A stretch of DNA of 64,000 nucleotides from Morinoia aosen (taxonomy: Eukaryota > Arthropoda > Malacostraca > Amphipoda > Talitridae). The notes beneath the pieces were generated by a model, which ran no database searches, had not been told where the DNA came from, and saw nothing but the letters and a program-made list of their open reading frames with translations. The translations under genes and the position numbers were made by a program. Positions 21,551-34,164 of this stretch are shown piece by piece. The stretch spans positions 61,394,392-61,458,391 of the forward strand of contig CM059559.1 in assembly GCA_030386875.1 (NCBI GenBank), written 5' to 3'. Numbering within the stretch: the first letter of the stretch is position 1; each line of letters begins with the position of its first letter.

Positions 21551-24210
21551 CATGGTGACTACTGATATTTCATTTCCAAATTTTACTACTTTTTACTACT
21601 TTTTACTACCTTCAACGGCAAAAAATTACTACTTTTTACACCATGATTGTTGTCCAAATGTCTAGAGGTAAGTAATTTTCCTATAATAAGTAATTTGAGT
21701 CAATAATATACGCAATACCAAAAATTCAAAAAAGCTCCAAGTTTCTTAATACTTGAAATGCTTAATACTAAATGGAGCAACCGAAGCCTTACGGCCAAAA
21801 AGTTACCTAAATTTTTAAGGTACCCCCATCCTAAATGGACTCCAACAAAAGTTTGGCAAAGACCTTGTCTTAACATCTTTAAACTATGATGAAAACAGTT
21901 CAGATGGAAAAAATAAACTGACCGGAAACTAGTAGACACCAGGGGAGTGTCAGATCCCTTTACAGCAGGGTAGAATATCAAGGAATTTCATTATAACCAA
22001 TCACTATGGCACTTCGGAAACATGAGTTTGTAAACTATTTCTATCGTACCTCAAAATCTAAATCGGCATCCTAATTGCGATCAATAATAACAAATAGGTT
22101 ATGAACATGTTATACTACGGAACCAAAACGAAAATGCAAATTTCATGTAGCTCTCCTATATAAATTTAGTAGAAGAATGAACTTTGATTACATGGAGCAT
22201 CTCCATGCTATGACATCCTGGAGGTAACTGAATCGCCATGACTGCGAAAAGGAACTTCAAAGGAACTTAACTCTCGTTCAAAAGATGACACATTGTATTA
22301 AAAGTTAATTTTATAGCATAATTCGTTCTGTATTTGGACATAAATTAACTTCACTAAAAAAAAACTTTCAGCTTAACAAAGAGGTAATTTTTTTCAAAAG
22401 AAAAAAATTTATAGTTTCAGTAAATCGTTGTTTCCCCAAATCGAAGTGGACAGAATAAACTCGTCTTTTCACATGAAGATAATACTGCTCACAATCAAAC
22501 TCAAGTCCAATAAAACACTTTCTGGATTTAAATGAACTGCGGAGAAGTTCCTTTGACGTCAATGTAATGTTTCTATCCTGCCGCAACAACTTGGAGTGTG
22601 AGTATATTTTTCTTGGAATAAGAATTGGAAGGCTACATCAAGTTTATGATAATCAAGACCTTACCAGTCAAATATATAACTTTGAATTAAACATTATTCA
22701 TTAGGAGGAATTGAAATGTGATAAGTTTGATTCACGACTTGCTCATCTGAAATTGCAGCGGGACTCTAAAAGCTAATTGAGAATAATTTTATTTCTGTGC
22801 TTACGTTTGTGAATAAAATATTTTAATTTTTGAGCATCAAGTGCACAAAGATTAGATTAGTCATTAGTTTTAGCCTCCCTACCCAGCAACAAATGCGATC
22901 CAAAGAGAGGAAGGAGGAAGGCATCGTTTAGTTTGGGGTTAAGGAAACGCGGAATCTACGCAGAAAGGGCATAGAAACAGTAAGTTATGAAAGAAGATTA
23001 TGAAACAAGAGCAAAGTTTAAGAAGAAAGTAGTAGGAGCTGAAGAACAGGACAGCAGTAACCGAAAAATGGTGGTCCTTGACATAACAAAAGCATTTTGT
23101 TTCAACAAAAAGAAGGCCTACCTAACTCTCAGCTCGGGCCCTCACATTTTCCCCCTGGGAGCGCTAATTCCCATAGAAACAGTAGTTGTATCCCCCTGAG
23201 GGGAACAAGTGCACAAAAAGAACAATTATGCCAACTATGCTAAATGTATATCTTACGGGCAACTGCATCCACTAGAGATGAAATCCAATAAAATGTTATA
23301 GTTATTTAGTAAATTAGTGGTAAGTACAACTACCTATTTAAACATTTTGGCTAGTTGTTAATGTTTATTCATAAAATTTAAAAGAAAAAGTTCACAAGAT
23401 GTTTTACATTTAAAAGAATTGTAATTTGCACTAAAATATAAATTATTTTACTTGACAAACATATTTCAATCAAAGCTATTTGATATGCTTCCACAAGAAA
23501 ATATGTAGCTATGCTATTCCATTTTTCCTTGAGATCGTATAATACATATTTGATACGTAAGAATAAAAGATGTTAAATGTCGACCTCAATCATAAATGTA
23601 TAATTTTTAAATCCTTATTTTATTTTCAATACTAATCCCTGATATCACACATTCCTAAGCTTGTATCTCAATGTGAATGCGCACTAATAGAAGTATTTTC
23701 AACAATGCATCGCCACTGGTATTTAATTTTTCAAATTTACATTTATACGATTTATGAAACCTCGATTACCGCATCAAAGCGAAAGCCATTTTATTGTTTT
23801 CTCTCAATAATTTGTTAATAATAAAATGGCTCAAATGAACCTTCCATCATAAAACTAGATAACTTTCAGATCAAACGGAATGAGAAGAAAAAGTGAACTA
23901 TTTTTAGTATTGTTCGCAAAAATTTTGAAAATTTTTTCGATTTTGTGTGCTCCAATCCTAAAATTACATCCCATCTGTACAGGAATATTTCCCATAAATC
24001 GAGGCAAATTTCTGATTATGGGAAAAATAAATTTTAAAAAATCTTCATACTCTATATAAATATGTAACCTTACTTTAAATTTTCAGAGAATTATTTCACT
24101 CGACAATTTTTTTATTACCCTGAGGCAAATTTTACTACTTTTTACGACTTTTTTTACTACTTTCCAAATTTTACTACTTTTTACTACTTTACTACCTAGT
24201 AGACACCCTG
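21551..24210. mobile_element. hAT-like element with CAGGGTGTCTACT ends
   Basis: The left end CATGGTGACTACTGAT and the right end (reverse complement CAGGGTGTCTACTAGG) form imperfect terminal inverted repeats of a hAT-like type. The 5-mer ACATG flanks both sides (21546-21550 and 24211-24215). Near both ends the motif TTTTACTACTTTTTACTAC recurs in the same orientation, so the subterminal repeats are direct, not inverted. Without the S1 copy inside (22850-23205) it is about 2.3 kb. Short frames (21981-21700 minus, 22589-22368 minus) are not recognisable as transposase, so it is probably non-autonomous or badly decayed. Confidence 0.68.
22850..23205 (-). mobile_element. SINE S1, full copy
   Basis: This S1 copy lies inside the hAT-like element. 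The 12-bp CAAGTGCACAAA is duplicated exactly at 22838-22849 and 23206-23217. The tail is (GATTA)2 and the head CCCCCTGAGGGG. The sequence is close to the copy at 12442. Confidence 0.92.
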
Positions 24211-24400
24211 ACATGGTGTGTTCCCACACACGATACCCTGCGCATAGAAACAGCAAGGAAGAAGATAAGACAGTGAAGAGATCGCAGAAAATTCATGAAA
24301 ACTGAAGAAGTTGAGTAGACACGAAAGATAGAAGTTCCTCACGCCTATCTATAGCTGAGGTAACCTAACAGCATCTCCCCTTGGGGCACCAGCCCCATAA

Positions 24401-25950
24401 CATGGGATAAACAAACTTAACTTACCTATTGCCTGTTCTATGCCCCCAATTTAGGGTCAAAACGTAGAGCACGTTGGACAAATATTAGCAACCTAGTCAT
24501 CAAAAGAAGAAGATATTTTCACTAATAGCAATAAATCAAATAGGTAATACACGGAGAAAACGCAGGTAATCAGATAACTTTGATGACGACGAAATTTCAT
24601 TACAATACGCAACTTGAGCACTTATTTTTCATTCAAAAATCGAACATCACTCCCGAAATGACCTGAAGATTTATTTCAACTGGACTCTGCAACAAAATTT
24701 TGGTTGTTGACCAATTGTCGTCACATTGAGAGACGTCAAAAACGAAAATCTAGTCCATGAGATAGAAGTATTTATTTCTAAATTTACTTGTTACTCTTTA
24801 ATTTTAATTTATTTTCAACGGTGGAGCAAGAAAACTTTCTACCACCGGAACGAGCTACCGAATTCCAGACGTAGTAGAATATTTTATTCGTATACTTACA
24901 TGACATTAATCTTTACACGATCGAAAAAAATCGTTTTGTGAAAGTCGGTATCTGCACAATGCATTGAGACTTATTTGAAGAAAAAAAAACGACTCAAATG
25001 ACAGTCATCTTAACTGAGAGACAAGTTCTGACTGAAACAGTTCTGCAGAATTTCAAAAATGCCTGAACAAAATTTGACCACTGAAGTTTACACTTCCACT
25101 GCATCCAAGAGATATACAGTCATACTCTTGCTTGTGATCATTGCCCTTAGACAAATAATTTTATACTATTTAGCAATTGAACCGTTTCAATATTGCATAC
25201 ATGATTTCACCAGAGCAAGCAGCATTATTAAAGAAAAAAGTGTACTGCACATGCAAGTCTTTAGACGTAGTCGAACCCCATCATCGTCAGACAACAGGCA
25301 GCAAGCAACCTATGACCGTAAAGCACAGCCAGCTTGTCATATTCCTCACGGGAGCGTTCGTTACAGTGCAGCCACCACTTGTTTCTCACATCAAGTCTGT
25401 CGCTGATCCCTTCCTACGGTGACCCTTCCATAACCAGCGCTATCAGCGGGCACACAGAAAGGATCAACAGATTTTCTGCACTTGAAGTTATAACTCTGTG
25501 TTTAGGTCTTCACTACTACCATCCATGGCACGGTCGATTTGACACGTTCTTTCGAGTCGGTATGGGGCGCATAAGCAACCGAGGCACCACAACTATAGAG
25601 TGACGAGAGTTCACGGCACTCTTTCATAAGATCAAAGTACTCATGAATCCTAAAACCGTAATATTCATTAATTTAGCCCCAAAACAATTACAGACCTCGT
25701 CAGCCAACACTATCCAAGACTCAATTCATCTCGTCGATTCGACTATGAAGCCAACGAAACCACATTATCTGAATGTATCTAAAATCAATCGAGGGACAAC
25801 TGTGCCAAACTTGTCTCAATTGCAGGTCGTTGTAAGTGCTATAGAACATACTGTAATTAAAATGGAAACAAAAATGAATCGTACTTGTAGAACAGATAGA
25901 GACATCTGAGATGTAGCGAAAACACTTGAAAAATAATAGATTCATCGTAT
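24401..25950. other. No gene recognised; one open stretch
   Basis: A plus frame at 25059-25406 starts MPEQNLTTEVYTSTASKRY and has a hydrophobic run (YTVILLLVIIALRQIILYY) that could be a membrane segment. It has no recognised domain, no clear splice sites and overlapping alternatives (25177-25422). I do not call it a gene. Confidence 0.4.
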
Positions 25951-25954
25951 TTAA

Positions 25955-26696
25955 CCCCTTCCCCAACAATTTTTTTGTTAAAAACGTTTCTTTTTCAGAC
26001 TAATTTTTTTATTTTGATTCTATATAGTATTTTTGATGCTGGTTATGAAAACAGTTTGTAATTATTTTTATCTCTCAATTTTTGTGGTCAACTTTATATT
26101 TTGAAAATACCTTTGTCGGCAAAAACGAGTCAACTCGTCTTCCTATAAACCATATTTTTTACCATATTTTTTACCATATTTTTTACCATATTCTCTTAAT
26201 TTTTCTCAAAATTTTATTACCAAATGTAAAGAGAAATGAAAACCTATTTTATTTTTAATTTTTATTACAATTGTAATCAAATATCTAGCAGTAATTATAA
26301 TTTGCATAATAAATGAAATTCCTTTTTCTGGCATTTTATTATGAACAAAATCAATTGAAAACTGTAAGTCGTTAGCAAAAAATAAAACAAATGAATATTA
26401 CTTCCACATATAAAAGAATAGTATTTACTCAAAGTTTCTAGATAAAATTTTTTAGAAATTATTTTGTACCATTTAAAAATGGTACAAATGCTACCCTATT
26501 GCCTCTGCCAGGCGTACAATTCGACAAAAATACTCGTTTCACACGTAGAATGGCTTACAACGGCTTAAAATGGACGAGTATGTACGTATGTAGCTGGTTT
26601 TTGAAGGTAAAGTTTTAGACGAGTATAATCGTCGACGACTGAAAAAAAATCATGTTGTGAAAACGAGTATAATACACGTTTCTGCCGGGGAAGGGG
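25955..26696. mobile_element. TTAA-target (piggyBac-like) element, 742 bp
   Basis: TTAA lies at 25951-25954 and 26697-26700. The inverted ends begin CCCCTTCCCC on both strands (left CCCCTTCCCCAACAA, right complement CCCCTTCCCCGGCAG). Duplication of TTAA with C-rich ends is the piggyBac pattern. There is no transposase, and the inside is AT-rich with a short TTTTTTACCATAT triplication near 26150. Confidence 0.85.
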
Positions 26697-26957
26697 TTAA
26701 GCGTTAGTCAATGTTCCACATCCTAAATATTGAATAGTATACATTTTCAGACATTCTAAGCGCTTCGTAACTTTTTTATATCTACACAGAAACTATTTCA
26801 TTATGCTGCACATGTTTCATAATCTGAATCTGCTCACATTCTTTCTTAAAACAAAAAATAATTATTCCCTTAATTAAAATAAACGAAGCAGAGCATATTT
26901 GAAGCCAAAAATTGAGCTACAAAGACAAACCAAAATATTAATATTTCTTTATTTCAT

Positions 26958-27333
26958 GATTAGATTAGATTTGAAGTTAGCTTAAACCTCTTTGCCTGTT
27001 CACAGGAAATGTGTTCCCAGAAAGGGAAGGGGGAAGGGCCCTTCAGTGAGGAAGTAAGGGAACTAAGGATATATGCACAAAGTATATCCCCACACTCTGC
27101 GCATAGAAAAGCCAAGATCGAAAGTTTATGTAACAAGAAAGAAGTTGAAGAAGAAAAATATGTAGGAGCTGAAAAAGAGTACACCAGTGAACTGAAAAAA
27201 GAATGGTTTGTCACAAACAAAAGCCTATTTTGTTTCAAAACAAGTAAGGCCTCTCTAATCCTTAGCTCGGGACCTCACCTTTCCTCTCTTGGGACGATAG
27301 TTTCCATAAAGACGGCAGTTGGGTCCCACAGAA
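26958..27333 (-). mobile_element. SINE S1, diverged full copy
   Basis: The tail is GATTAGATTAGAT, followed by a diverged AAACCTCTTTGCC segment, the middle CAGTGAACTGAAAAAAGAAT, and the head-side AGCTCGGGACCTCAC. The head itself is decayed. The open frame 27009-27437 across it is a by-product and not a gene. Confidence 0.8.
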
Positions 27334-28189
27334 GGATTTTTGCAGCTGCAGACAATGTGGAATTGATACGTAATTGCTCAATTGATTTTGGAAGTGGTAC
27401 TAATATTTTACAAGCAGCATCGGTGCCTTGGCAGTAAGGTTGCTTGCTAATGGAATAACTCGGGTCACGAGTGGAGTGAGTGAGTGAGTAGTAACATGGG
27501 TTTGCTAGCGCTTCAGTTACTCAAACTATTTCGCACCGAATGTCATATAATTTAATTCGTATCAGACTCTTTCAAATAACCACATAAGATGAACATACTA
27601 TTATTTGAAACTTCAAAATTATACGAGCTTCATGATCATAATTACAACTCAAAATTACAAGTTTCTCCCCATTAAATAAAATGTCGTGACCATCAGGTTA
27701 CGACAGTAGACTTGACCTCAGAGCAATTCTACAAGTACAATTTTAATTAAACACGTTCACTACGTTTCCGCGGTTGCTACGGTCGGTTTGGTTAGGTGGG
27801 AAGAAACCGAAATGAAGGGCTAACTTTCCTCCTTGATAACATTTTTAACCTAACAAGCGGGAACTATATAATTTCACGATAACATTATATTTTACGTCAT
27901 AGTCTAATTGAAATAAATAAAGGTAGTGAAATCGTAGCCACTGTTACTGGTAGGTAAATGAGCCATTTACCAAGTGGTACACATCTGCACCAATACGTCG
28001 TGAACGTGTTACCTCGTGCGACATGCACTTCACAAGAAATGCTTCTTTGGAAAAATAGTGAACATTTCGGGAGGATACACCCATCACATCTATAGAAATT
28101 ATCGCTACCGTGAGGAAGATGTGATGTCCATAGCTGAAGATTATATGGGCCCTTTTCAATAAAATCGAATAGGTTTATGTTGAACTACC
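27334..28189. other. No gene recognised
   Basis: There is a short GAGT run at about 27470-27490 (GAGTGAGTGAGTGAGTAG). Nothing else is supportable. Confidence 0.5.
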
Positions 28190-28385
28190 GATAATTATTT
28201 CGGTTCACTGCTGTCTTTTTTCTTGCATTTTCTACGCGCAGAATGTAGGGACACTCCTTGTTCACAGAATACCAGTTCCCATAATTTTATCTTAAATGGC
28301 ACCATTCTCTGTTTTTTCCTTGAGATTATCTTTGTCGTGGTAAGAATGGATTAAACTAACTCATAATCTAATCTAACCGCAGAAA
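28190..28385 (+). mobile_element. SINE S1, 5'-truncated forward copy
   Basis: It begins at the middle block TTTCGGTTCACTGCTGTC, runs through ATCTTAAATGGCACCATTC and ends with a TAATCTAATCTAA tail. The head is missing, as expected for a 5'-truncated reverse-transcribed copy. Confidence 0.8.
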
Positions 28386-30339
28386 TAACGAGACACTATG
28401 CAATGCTTAGTTCCTGTAAAAACTGACGTAGCCCCATAATCAGTAACGCCATAACGTTCATTAAATAAATTAAAACTTGTTATTCCCTATTTCTCTGAGT
28501 AACTACACTCACTAGCATACTTCGAATTTTCATCTTTAGCCCCACTTGAAGAACTCGCAGCTACGACCGATACCGCTATTGAACAGGCCCTCAACTCGTT
28601 ACTTTAGAGGCAGAGTTCCGTCTCAAAATGAATTCGTATTGAAAGATTCTTTATGCAAAAGCTGTTGAGCTAAATGTCAAGAGCAAAAGACTGCTTTCAA
28701 ATCCTGAAATATTCAAATGGCTTTCGATAAACGTTTCAATGGAAGCGCTTTGAAATGTTAAAACCATCTACTATGCGGACCCATTTTCATCGGCAGACAT
28801 CTGTTGAAGGAACTTTGTAGCAACTTCTCGAGCTAAAAACTACTTAGAAAGCAGCTCAGATCCACAGCAAGTTAATTGGTACCAAAACAAGAAGCAGGAA
28901 AGGCGTAGAGCGAGCCAGTGCAACACGCAGCAGGCGCGAGTGTTGGCAGTCATTTTGACGGGTTGGCACGAGAGACGAGCACAGCGCGAGCATAACGTGC
29001 GCGCCAAATATACTTCGATGTAGCTTCTACTCTTACTAATCGCTTCACTTGCCGTTTTAAACATACCCTAATCGTACTTGGACGCCAAAAGTTCTGATAC
29101 ATTAGATTTATCTGCGTACATTTCTTCAGAAGGACTACAGAACACACTACCACGCTAGCTGCGTGTCTCAGGTTGCTGATGAAATGCCAGGAGCACCATA
29201 TAAAAAAACATACACAAGTACCACGAACAAGGTTATACTTGGCTCAATATCAAAAAGCCATCCCGCCTAATTTGAATTTCGATGAAAATATGAATCGCTT
29301 CTGATACAAAATTCGCTCAAAAATAGAATGTTTGTAATGTTACAGTGAGAGACAACACGAGCGCTCAATGAAGCGAAGTGAATCGGACATAATGTACTCA
29401 AAGATAAGTTGAAGCAAGCAATAGAAAAAAATAGCATGTGGCGAGCAGAAGTTGAAGAGGAGGTAAGGACAGGAGCAGGAGATGCGAGGAGGGCCCGTTA
29501 CGTGCCCCCACTGCGGCATGAGCCGCCGCGCCGCATTGGGAGGCGAGGCAGGTGCGCGCCCGTCACCAGCCCCGCTCCCGCACCGAGTGCAACACCCAAC
29601 TGCCCGACATCGCTTCTGTATTCTCAACGTTTCGCAAGTACCCCATTAACTTCGGAGCACTAAATTGAAAAAGGCAAATCAAAAATTCAAAACATGGCAC
29701 TAAATTCTGTTCACAATTAGCCACAATTGTAGTAAGAAGAAATTGTTCTGGGGTCCCAAACCCCCTTCCGAGCTTGACCCACACTGTAGGGCACAAAGCA
29801 CCCAAAAAATCACGGAGCATGGGGGTAATTCAAAATATCGTTGGTCAACCAACATAATTTATATACTAAAATAATCAATTACTAGTTTAATTTCAACACT
29901 TCCACGTAGATCACTACGGCTCATCAAATTCAAAGCCAGAAGTCAGTTCAGACAGTTCGGACGCCATGTGAATTGTTGTAAAGACCTTAACGAGCCGTTT
30001 AGTAAATTATACTGAATGATGTAATGGTTAGGAGCAGAGAGACAGAACTTAGAGCAATGAGATGAACTTGACGTCTCCGCTCGACACAGCTAGCTACGGG
30101 TGAGGAGGTGTCAATGTCTGCGAGGCTCGGCATTCACCAGAGCCCATCCCTCACGTGAGATGTTTGAATCCACTTAGAAAACAAGCAGACGAGGCACGAA
30201 GCGGCCCAAGTGACGCGTCGCCCCAAAGCAGGCACAAACCTCAAGCCCCACAGGCAAGCACTCATCAAGGTGCAGCGCACGTTCACTAGCATTCCATCAC
30301 CAATATTTAAAACTTCTGGCAAACGAAGGACTAATACAG
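28386..30339. other. No gene recognised; GC-rich patches
   Basis: No gene is supported. GC-rich patches occur at about 28900-29010 and 29480-29610 (the latter with several CpG). An unremarkable open frame (29409-29663 plus) covers the second patch. Confidence 0.5.
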
Positions 30340-30343
30340 TTAA

Positions 30344-30566
30344 CACAGTTATTGCAGTATGACCCACAGGCGGGTTGTGCTTAAGTTCTTCCAGCTGCAA
30401 AACGACCCATCGACGGGTCGTTTGAAAACATTTCGACTTTCTTTTTTAAATTAATGGTATTTATTTTACCCAATTAATGTTGGCTGTTTATAAAATTTTT
30501 AACAAATTTTGACTTTAAATTTGAGTCAATGTTTGAAGTTCAGTTTAGCCCATCGCAGTCAATGTG
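30344..30566. mobile_element. TTAA-target MITE, copy 1 (223 bp)
   Basis: TTAA flanks it at 30340-30343 and 30567-30570. The ends are CACAGTTATTGCAG and, on the other strand, CACATTGACTGC. Inside are two small palindromes around ACCCACAGGCGGGT and GACCCATCGACGGGTC. It is homologous along its length to the copy at 32035. Confidence 0.85.
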
Positions 30567-31289
30567 TTAAATGATTAGGAAGTATGAATCAAAATGGCAT
30601 TAGATCGCCTAGCTGAGTCGCTCAACTTCCTGATAGCAGGTATGAGAAGAAACTCGGAACAGCTCAGTGGCCGTTTTCGCAAGTTTTAACCCTAATGTCG
30701 CGCTCTCCCGATTTAGCAGAACTTCGAAATTCATGAAGCTAGTTGTCGAAGTCGCTAATATTGCAGCTGCCCGACTTCTTCATCCATATACGAATACACT
30801 CAAATGAGACCTTCAAATTTCAAAATGTGGAAAGTTTAGTATCATCTAGAAATTGTGTTTGCTTTATTATTAATCGAAATAAAAATTATATCAAAATTTC
30901 TGTATCACAAAGTGATTAATATACAACTAAGTTATATTCAACTAGTAACATTTCATATATAATGTTTGACATTGCTCATGCTAGTTGGATGAATCAGTTG
31001 AAGGTTCTTCTTTGAGCTGTTTGGTAAAGTCAGCAGGTTAACACCACCTTGTATTATAGTACAATAATGTCTTCCCACTTAAGCAATGGCAAGAGATAAA
31101 TTAAAGTTCTAATTTCAGTAATAGATTTTCTTTCCTTCCCATTTGAATGTTCATTTTCTGTTCTGTATGAATCAAGTTCTTTTGCTAGCCTCTATTTTAA
31201 CAGATAATTCAACAATCATTGAGAGAACGGAAAACAAGTATGTTCAAAGAAGGAAACAACTGGATAAGGAAATCAGAGCTTTGAAAGAC

Positions 31290-31545
31290 CCAAGATTATA
31301 TAAGTTAGTCATCACTATCTGCAACACAACAATTGGGTTCCAAAGAGAGGAAGGAGCAAATGCACCATTTAATATTGAATTGCAAGACTTGCAAATCAAT
31401 ATACAAGTTCCAACACAGGACTTCTTGCCCATAGAAATGTCATGATTGAAAGAAGCTTACAAAAGAAAAAAGTTAAAGAATAAATCAATAGGTACTGAAA
31501 AAAGTATAGCAGCAAGCCAACAAAAGATAGTCTGCCACAAATGGT
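31290..31545 (-). mobile_element. SINE S1, old copy lacking head
   Basis: The body segments GGTTCCAAAGAGAGGAAGG, GCACCATTTAATATTGAAT and TAGGTACTGAAAAAAGTAT are in S1 order. The head is not adjacent. A head fragment at 34165-34260 could belong to the same copy if the DNA between is a later insertion, but no matching duplication was found. Confidence 0.72.
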
Positions 31546-32034
31546 AATGGGGAGATTAGTTGAAATGTAAAGGAATAATCCCAATATTGGAGGTTTTTCA
31601 TAGTATTAAAATCAGCACTCTCACAGTGCAACATTCAAGGTCTATTCCAATACCTGAAATTATTTTTTTGTTATATCAACACATAGGCGCATGTCCCCAG
31701 CAACATTGTGCAAGCTCTGAAGCACAGCCAGTTGCTCTAAACAGTCAGAGAAGAAGGGGGAACTTTCATGGAAATGACTGAATTCTTTCTTCAACTATAA
31801 TTTTATTTTAATTTTGTCCTATTTCAATCCTTATAAGTAGTAACTAGCTTCCAACCTTAGCAAACTTATTTTGAATATCACTTCTGATTAGGCTAAAAAA
31901 ATTTGGTTACACTGCTCTAAATAAGTTTTTGTAATACAATAACTAATGTAATTGTGTGAGGTACATGCTCATTCACTTTCAATACGCTGGAATTTAAGGG
32001 AACAGTTAATTTACAAATATTAAAAACTGCTTAA

Positions 32035-32259
32035 CACATCCATTGCTGTATGACCCACCGGTGGGTCAAGCTCAAGTTTTTCTTTCCAGCTGCAAAACAA
32101 CCCATCTTTGGGGTGTTTAAAAAATTTGTAAAAATAATCTTAAATTAAAGGTGTTTATTTTACCCAGTAATGTTTGCTATTTATAGAATTTTTAACAACT
32201 GTTGACTTCAACTTTGAGTTGGATTTTGAACTTCAGTTTAACCTATAGCATTCAATGTG
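32035..32259. mobile_element. TTAA-target MITE, copy 2 (225 bp)
   Basis: TTAA flanks it at 32031-32034 and 32260-32263. The ends are CACATCCATTGC and CACATTGAATGC. The internal palindrome GACCCACCGGTGGGTC is better kept than in copy 1 at 30344. Confidence 0.87.
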
Positions 32260-32556
32260 TTAATGTTGAGAAAAATACCAACTCATTTAGAGACAACGCT
32301 ACAAGCTCATGAGTTGGAATGGTGCAAGTGGCATAGCAAACATTCAGTATTTGCTTTCAGGCTTTTATTAATAGCATGCTTATGTTGTCATCTTTCATGA
32401 CATTGCAGCAATCTTGTTTTCATCCATTGCCTGATAGTGAAATAGTAACCCAAATCATAATTTTGATTAGCCACAAATTCTTTTCTTCATTAGCCATTGC
32501 AATATTGAGCAATGAATAGCTAAATATAGAGCCAGATAAAAAGAAATGTTCCTTAA

Positions 32557-34050
32557 GGGGGGGTCTCCAAGGCCCCTTTTCTCTCCGATGGTCATTTTTC
32601 ATGTTTTTGTTGGAAAAGGACCCTTAGGGGGTGGACTATTCGGTCCTAAAATTTTATGGCGTAGCAGACAATAGATCCCCGCCCAGAGGGGGTAAGGGGA
32701 CCAAAATCTTTAATTTTCGACCCCATATAAAAAGATTAGATTAGATTATTAGTTAGTTTAAGCCTCCCTATCAGCAACAAAGGCAATTCAAAGAGAGGAA
32801 GGAAGAAGGCACCATTTAGTATGGAGTTGAGGGCACGTGGAATCTATGCAGAAACGGCATAGAAACAGTAAGATGAAAAAGAAGTTCATGAAACAAGATC
32901 AAAGTTGAAGGAAAAAGTAGTACGTGCTGAAAAACAGGACAGCAGTGAACCGAAAAAAGATGGTCCGTAACAAACAAAATCCTATTCTATTTCAACAAAA
33001 AGAAAGCCGACCTAATTTTTATCTCAGGCCCTCACATAGTCCCCCAGGGAGTGCAAATTCCCATAGATACCATAGTTGTATCCCCCCTGGGGGCCCATAT
33101 AAAAAGAAAACATAAGAAGAAATGGAAAATTTGTGAATGCACTTTTGTTAGATATGTTCCAAGGATTCTAAAACTGTCTTTGTTTTTGTTCTAGCATACA
33201 AACTCAATGAGTTCTATTCTTTTGAAATAGCAATACCAATGGACTAAAAATTAATATGTCAAATTTGTTCAAAAACTAGGGCCTGAATCAAAAAAATGTA
33301 TGGAATAAGTTGTGCTTCTTTTGAAAAGTTACATATACTAGTCAAATTTCATAAGATTCAGACTGGAAACAAAAAATTTCATAATTTATGTGAAATAAGT
33401 AAAAAATTTTCTTTTTTTTCATGGAAATTACAATTCACAGTGTGAATATGAAGTTATGCACGGAGATCATCGAAATAAAAATGAAAACAACATTCAATTA
33501 CATAAATTTTCCATTATATTACACTTCAACAAAAAATTTGGTTTCTGTAGTGTGAAGTTACTTACTTTCAAAATTCAAAAGAATAGAAGTCATCGAGTTT
33601 TTATGCCAGGAAGAAAACACAGTTTCAGAATCTTTGAAACATTTCTAACAAAACAAAGTTATATTGCCACTTTTTCCATTTTTACAATCTAATTTATTTC
33701 ATCATAGTTCAAATCCAAAAAATTTTGGTAAATTTGATATATTGGTTAAATATCGCATATATAAAAATAAAAAAATTTCAAATACAAAATATCTGAATAT
33801 ATCTTTGTTAGAAATGTTCCAAGGATTCCAAAACTGTCTTTGAATTTATTCTAGCATATAACTCAATGACTTCTATTCATTTGAAATGGGTATTAAAATG
33901 ACCCGAAAATCTTAATATTTCAAATTTTTTGGAAAAACTAAGGCCTAAATCAAAAATTTTTTTGAGCTCAAATGTTTGTTTAGCAAAAATACATATACTG
34001 ACCAAATTTCAGACCAATCAGATAAAAAAAAAAATTTCCGAAGGACCCCC
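32557..34050. mobile_element. TTAA-target element with G-rich ends
   Basis: TTAA lies at 32553-32556 and 34051-34054. The ends are GGGGGGGTCTCCAAGG and, complemented, GGGGGTCCTTCGG. About 250 bp is present twice in the same orientation (33135-33400 and 33797-34040), starting TTTGTTAGATATGTTCCAAG and TTTGTTAGAAATGTTCCAAG. An S1 SINE sits inside (32735-33093). There is no transposase. The G-run ends are unusual for piggyBac, so the superfamily is tentative. Confidence 0.7.
32735..33093 (-). mobile_element. SINE S1, full copy
   Basis: The 13-bp CCCATATAAAAAG is duplicated exactly at 32722-32734 and 33094-33106. The tail is (ATTAG)3 and the head CCCCCCTGGGGG. It is nested in the G-ended TTAA element, so it is younger than that element. 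Confidence 0.92.
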
Positions 34051-34164
34051 TTAAAAAAGCACGTACAGGAATTGTACCAGAAATCAGTAAATTTGAGAGA
34101 ATCAGAATTACACTAGAATTATCATAAAATTTAGTATCATTCCATCACTAATTACAAAACACAA

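Larger units (their letters stand above)
21440..24400 (-). mobile_element. SINE S1b copy split by a hAT-like element
   Basis: The left piece, about 21440-21550, reads AACCATTTAGTGTGGACTAA and GGAATCTATGCACATG. The right piece, 24211-24400, continues ACATGGTGTGTTCCCACAC and CCCTGCGCATAG. Together they restore the S1b order seen at 2590. Confidence 0.75.

Noticed and set aside
25059-25422. Two overlapping plus frames with a hydrophobic stretch, briefly considered as a receptor exon
   Set aside because: No receptor motif holds up, no splice sites frame it, and competing frames overlap.
27009-27437. 142-codon plus frame
   Set aside because: It lies across an S1 SINE copy; the peptide is a translation of the repeat.
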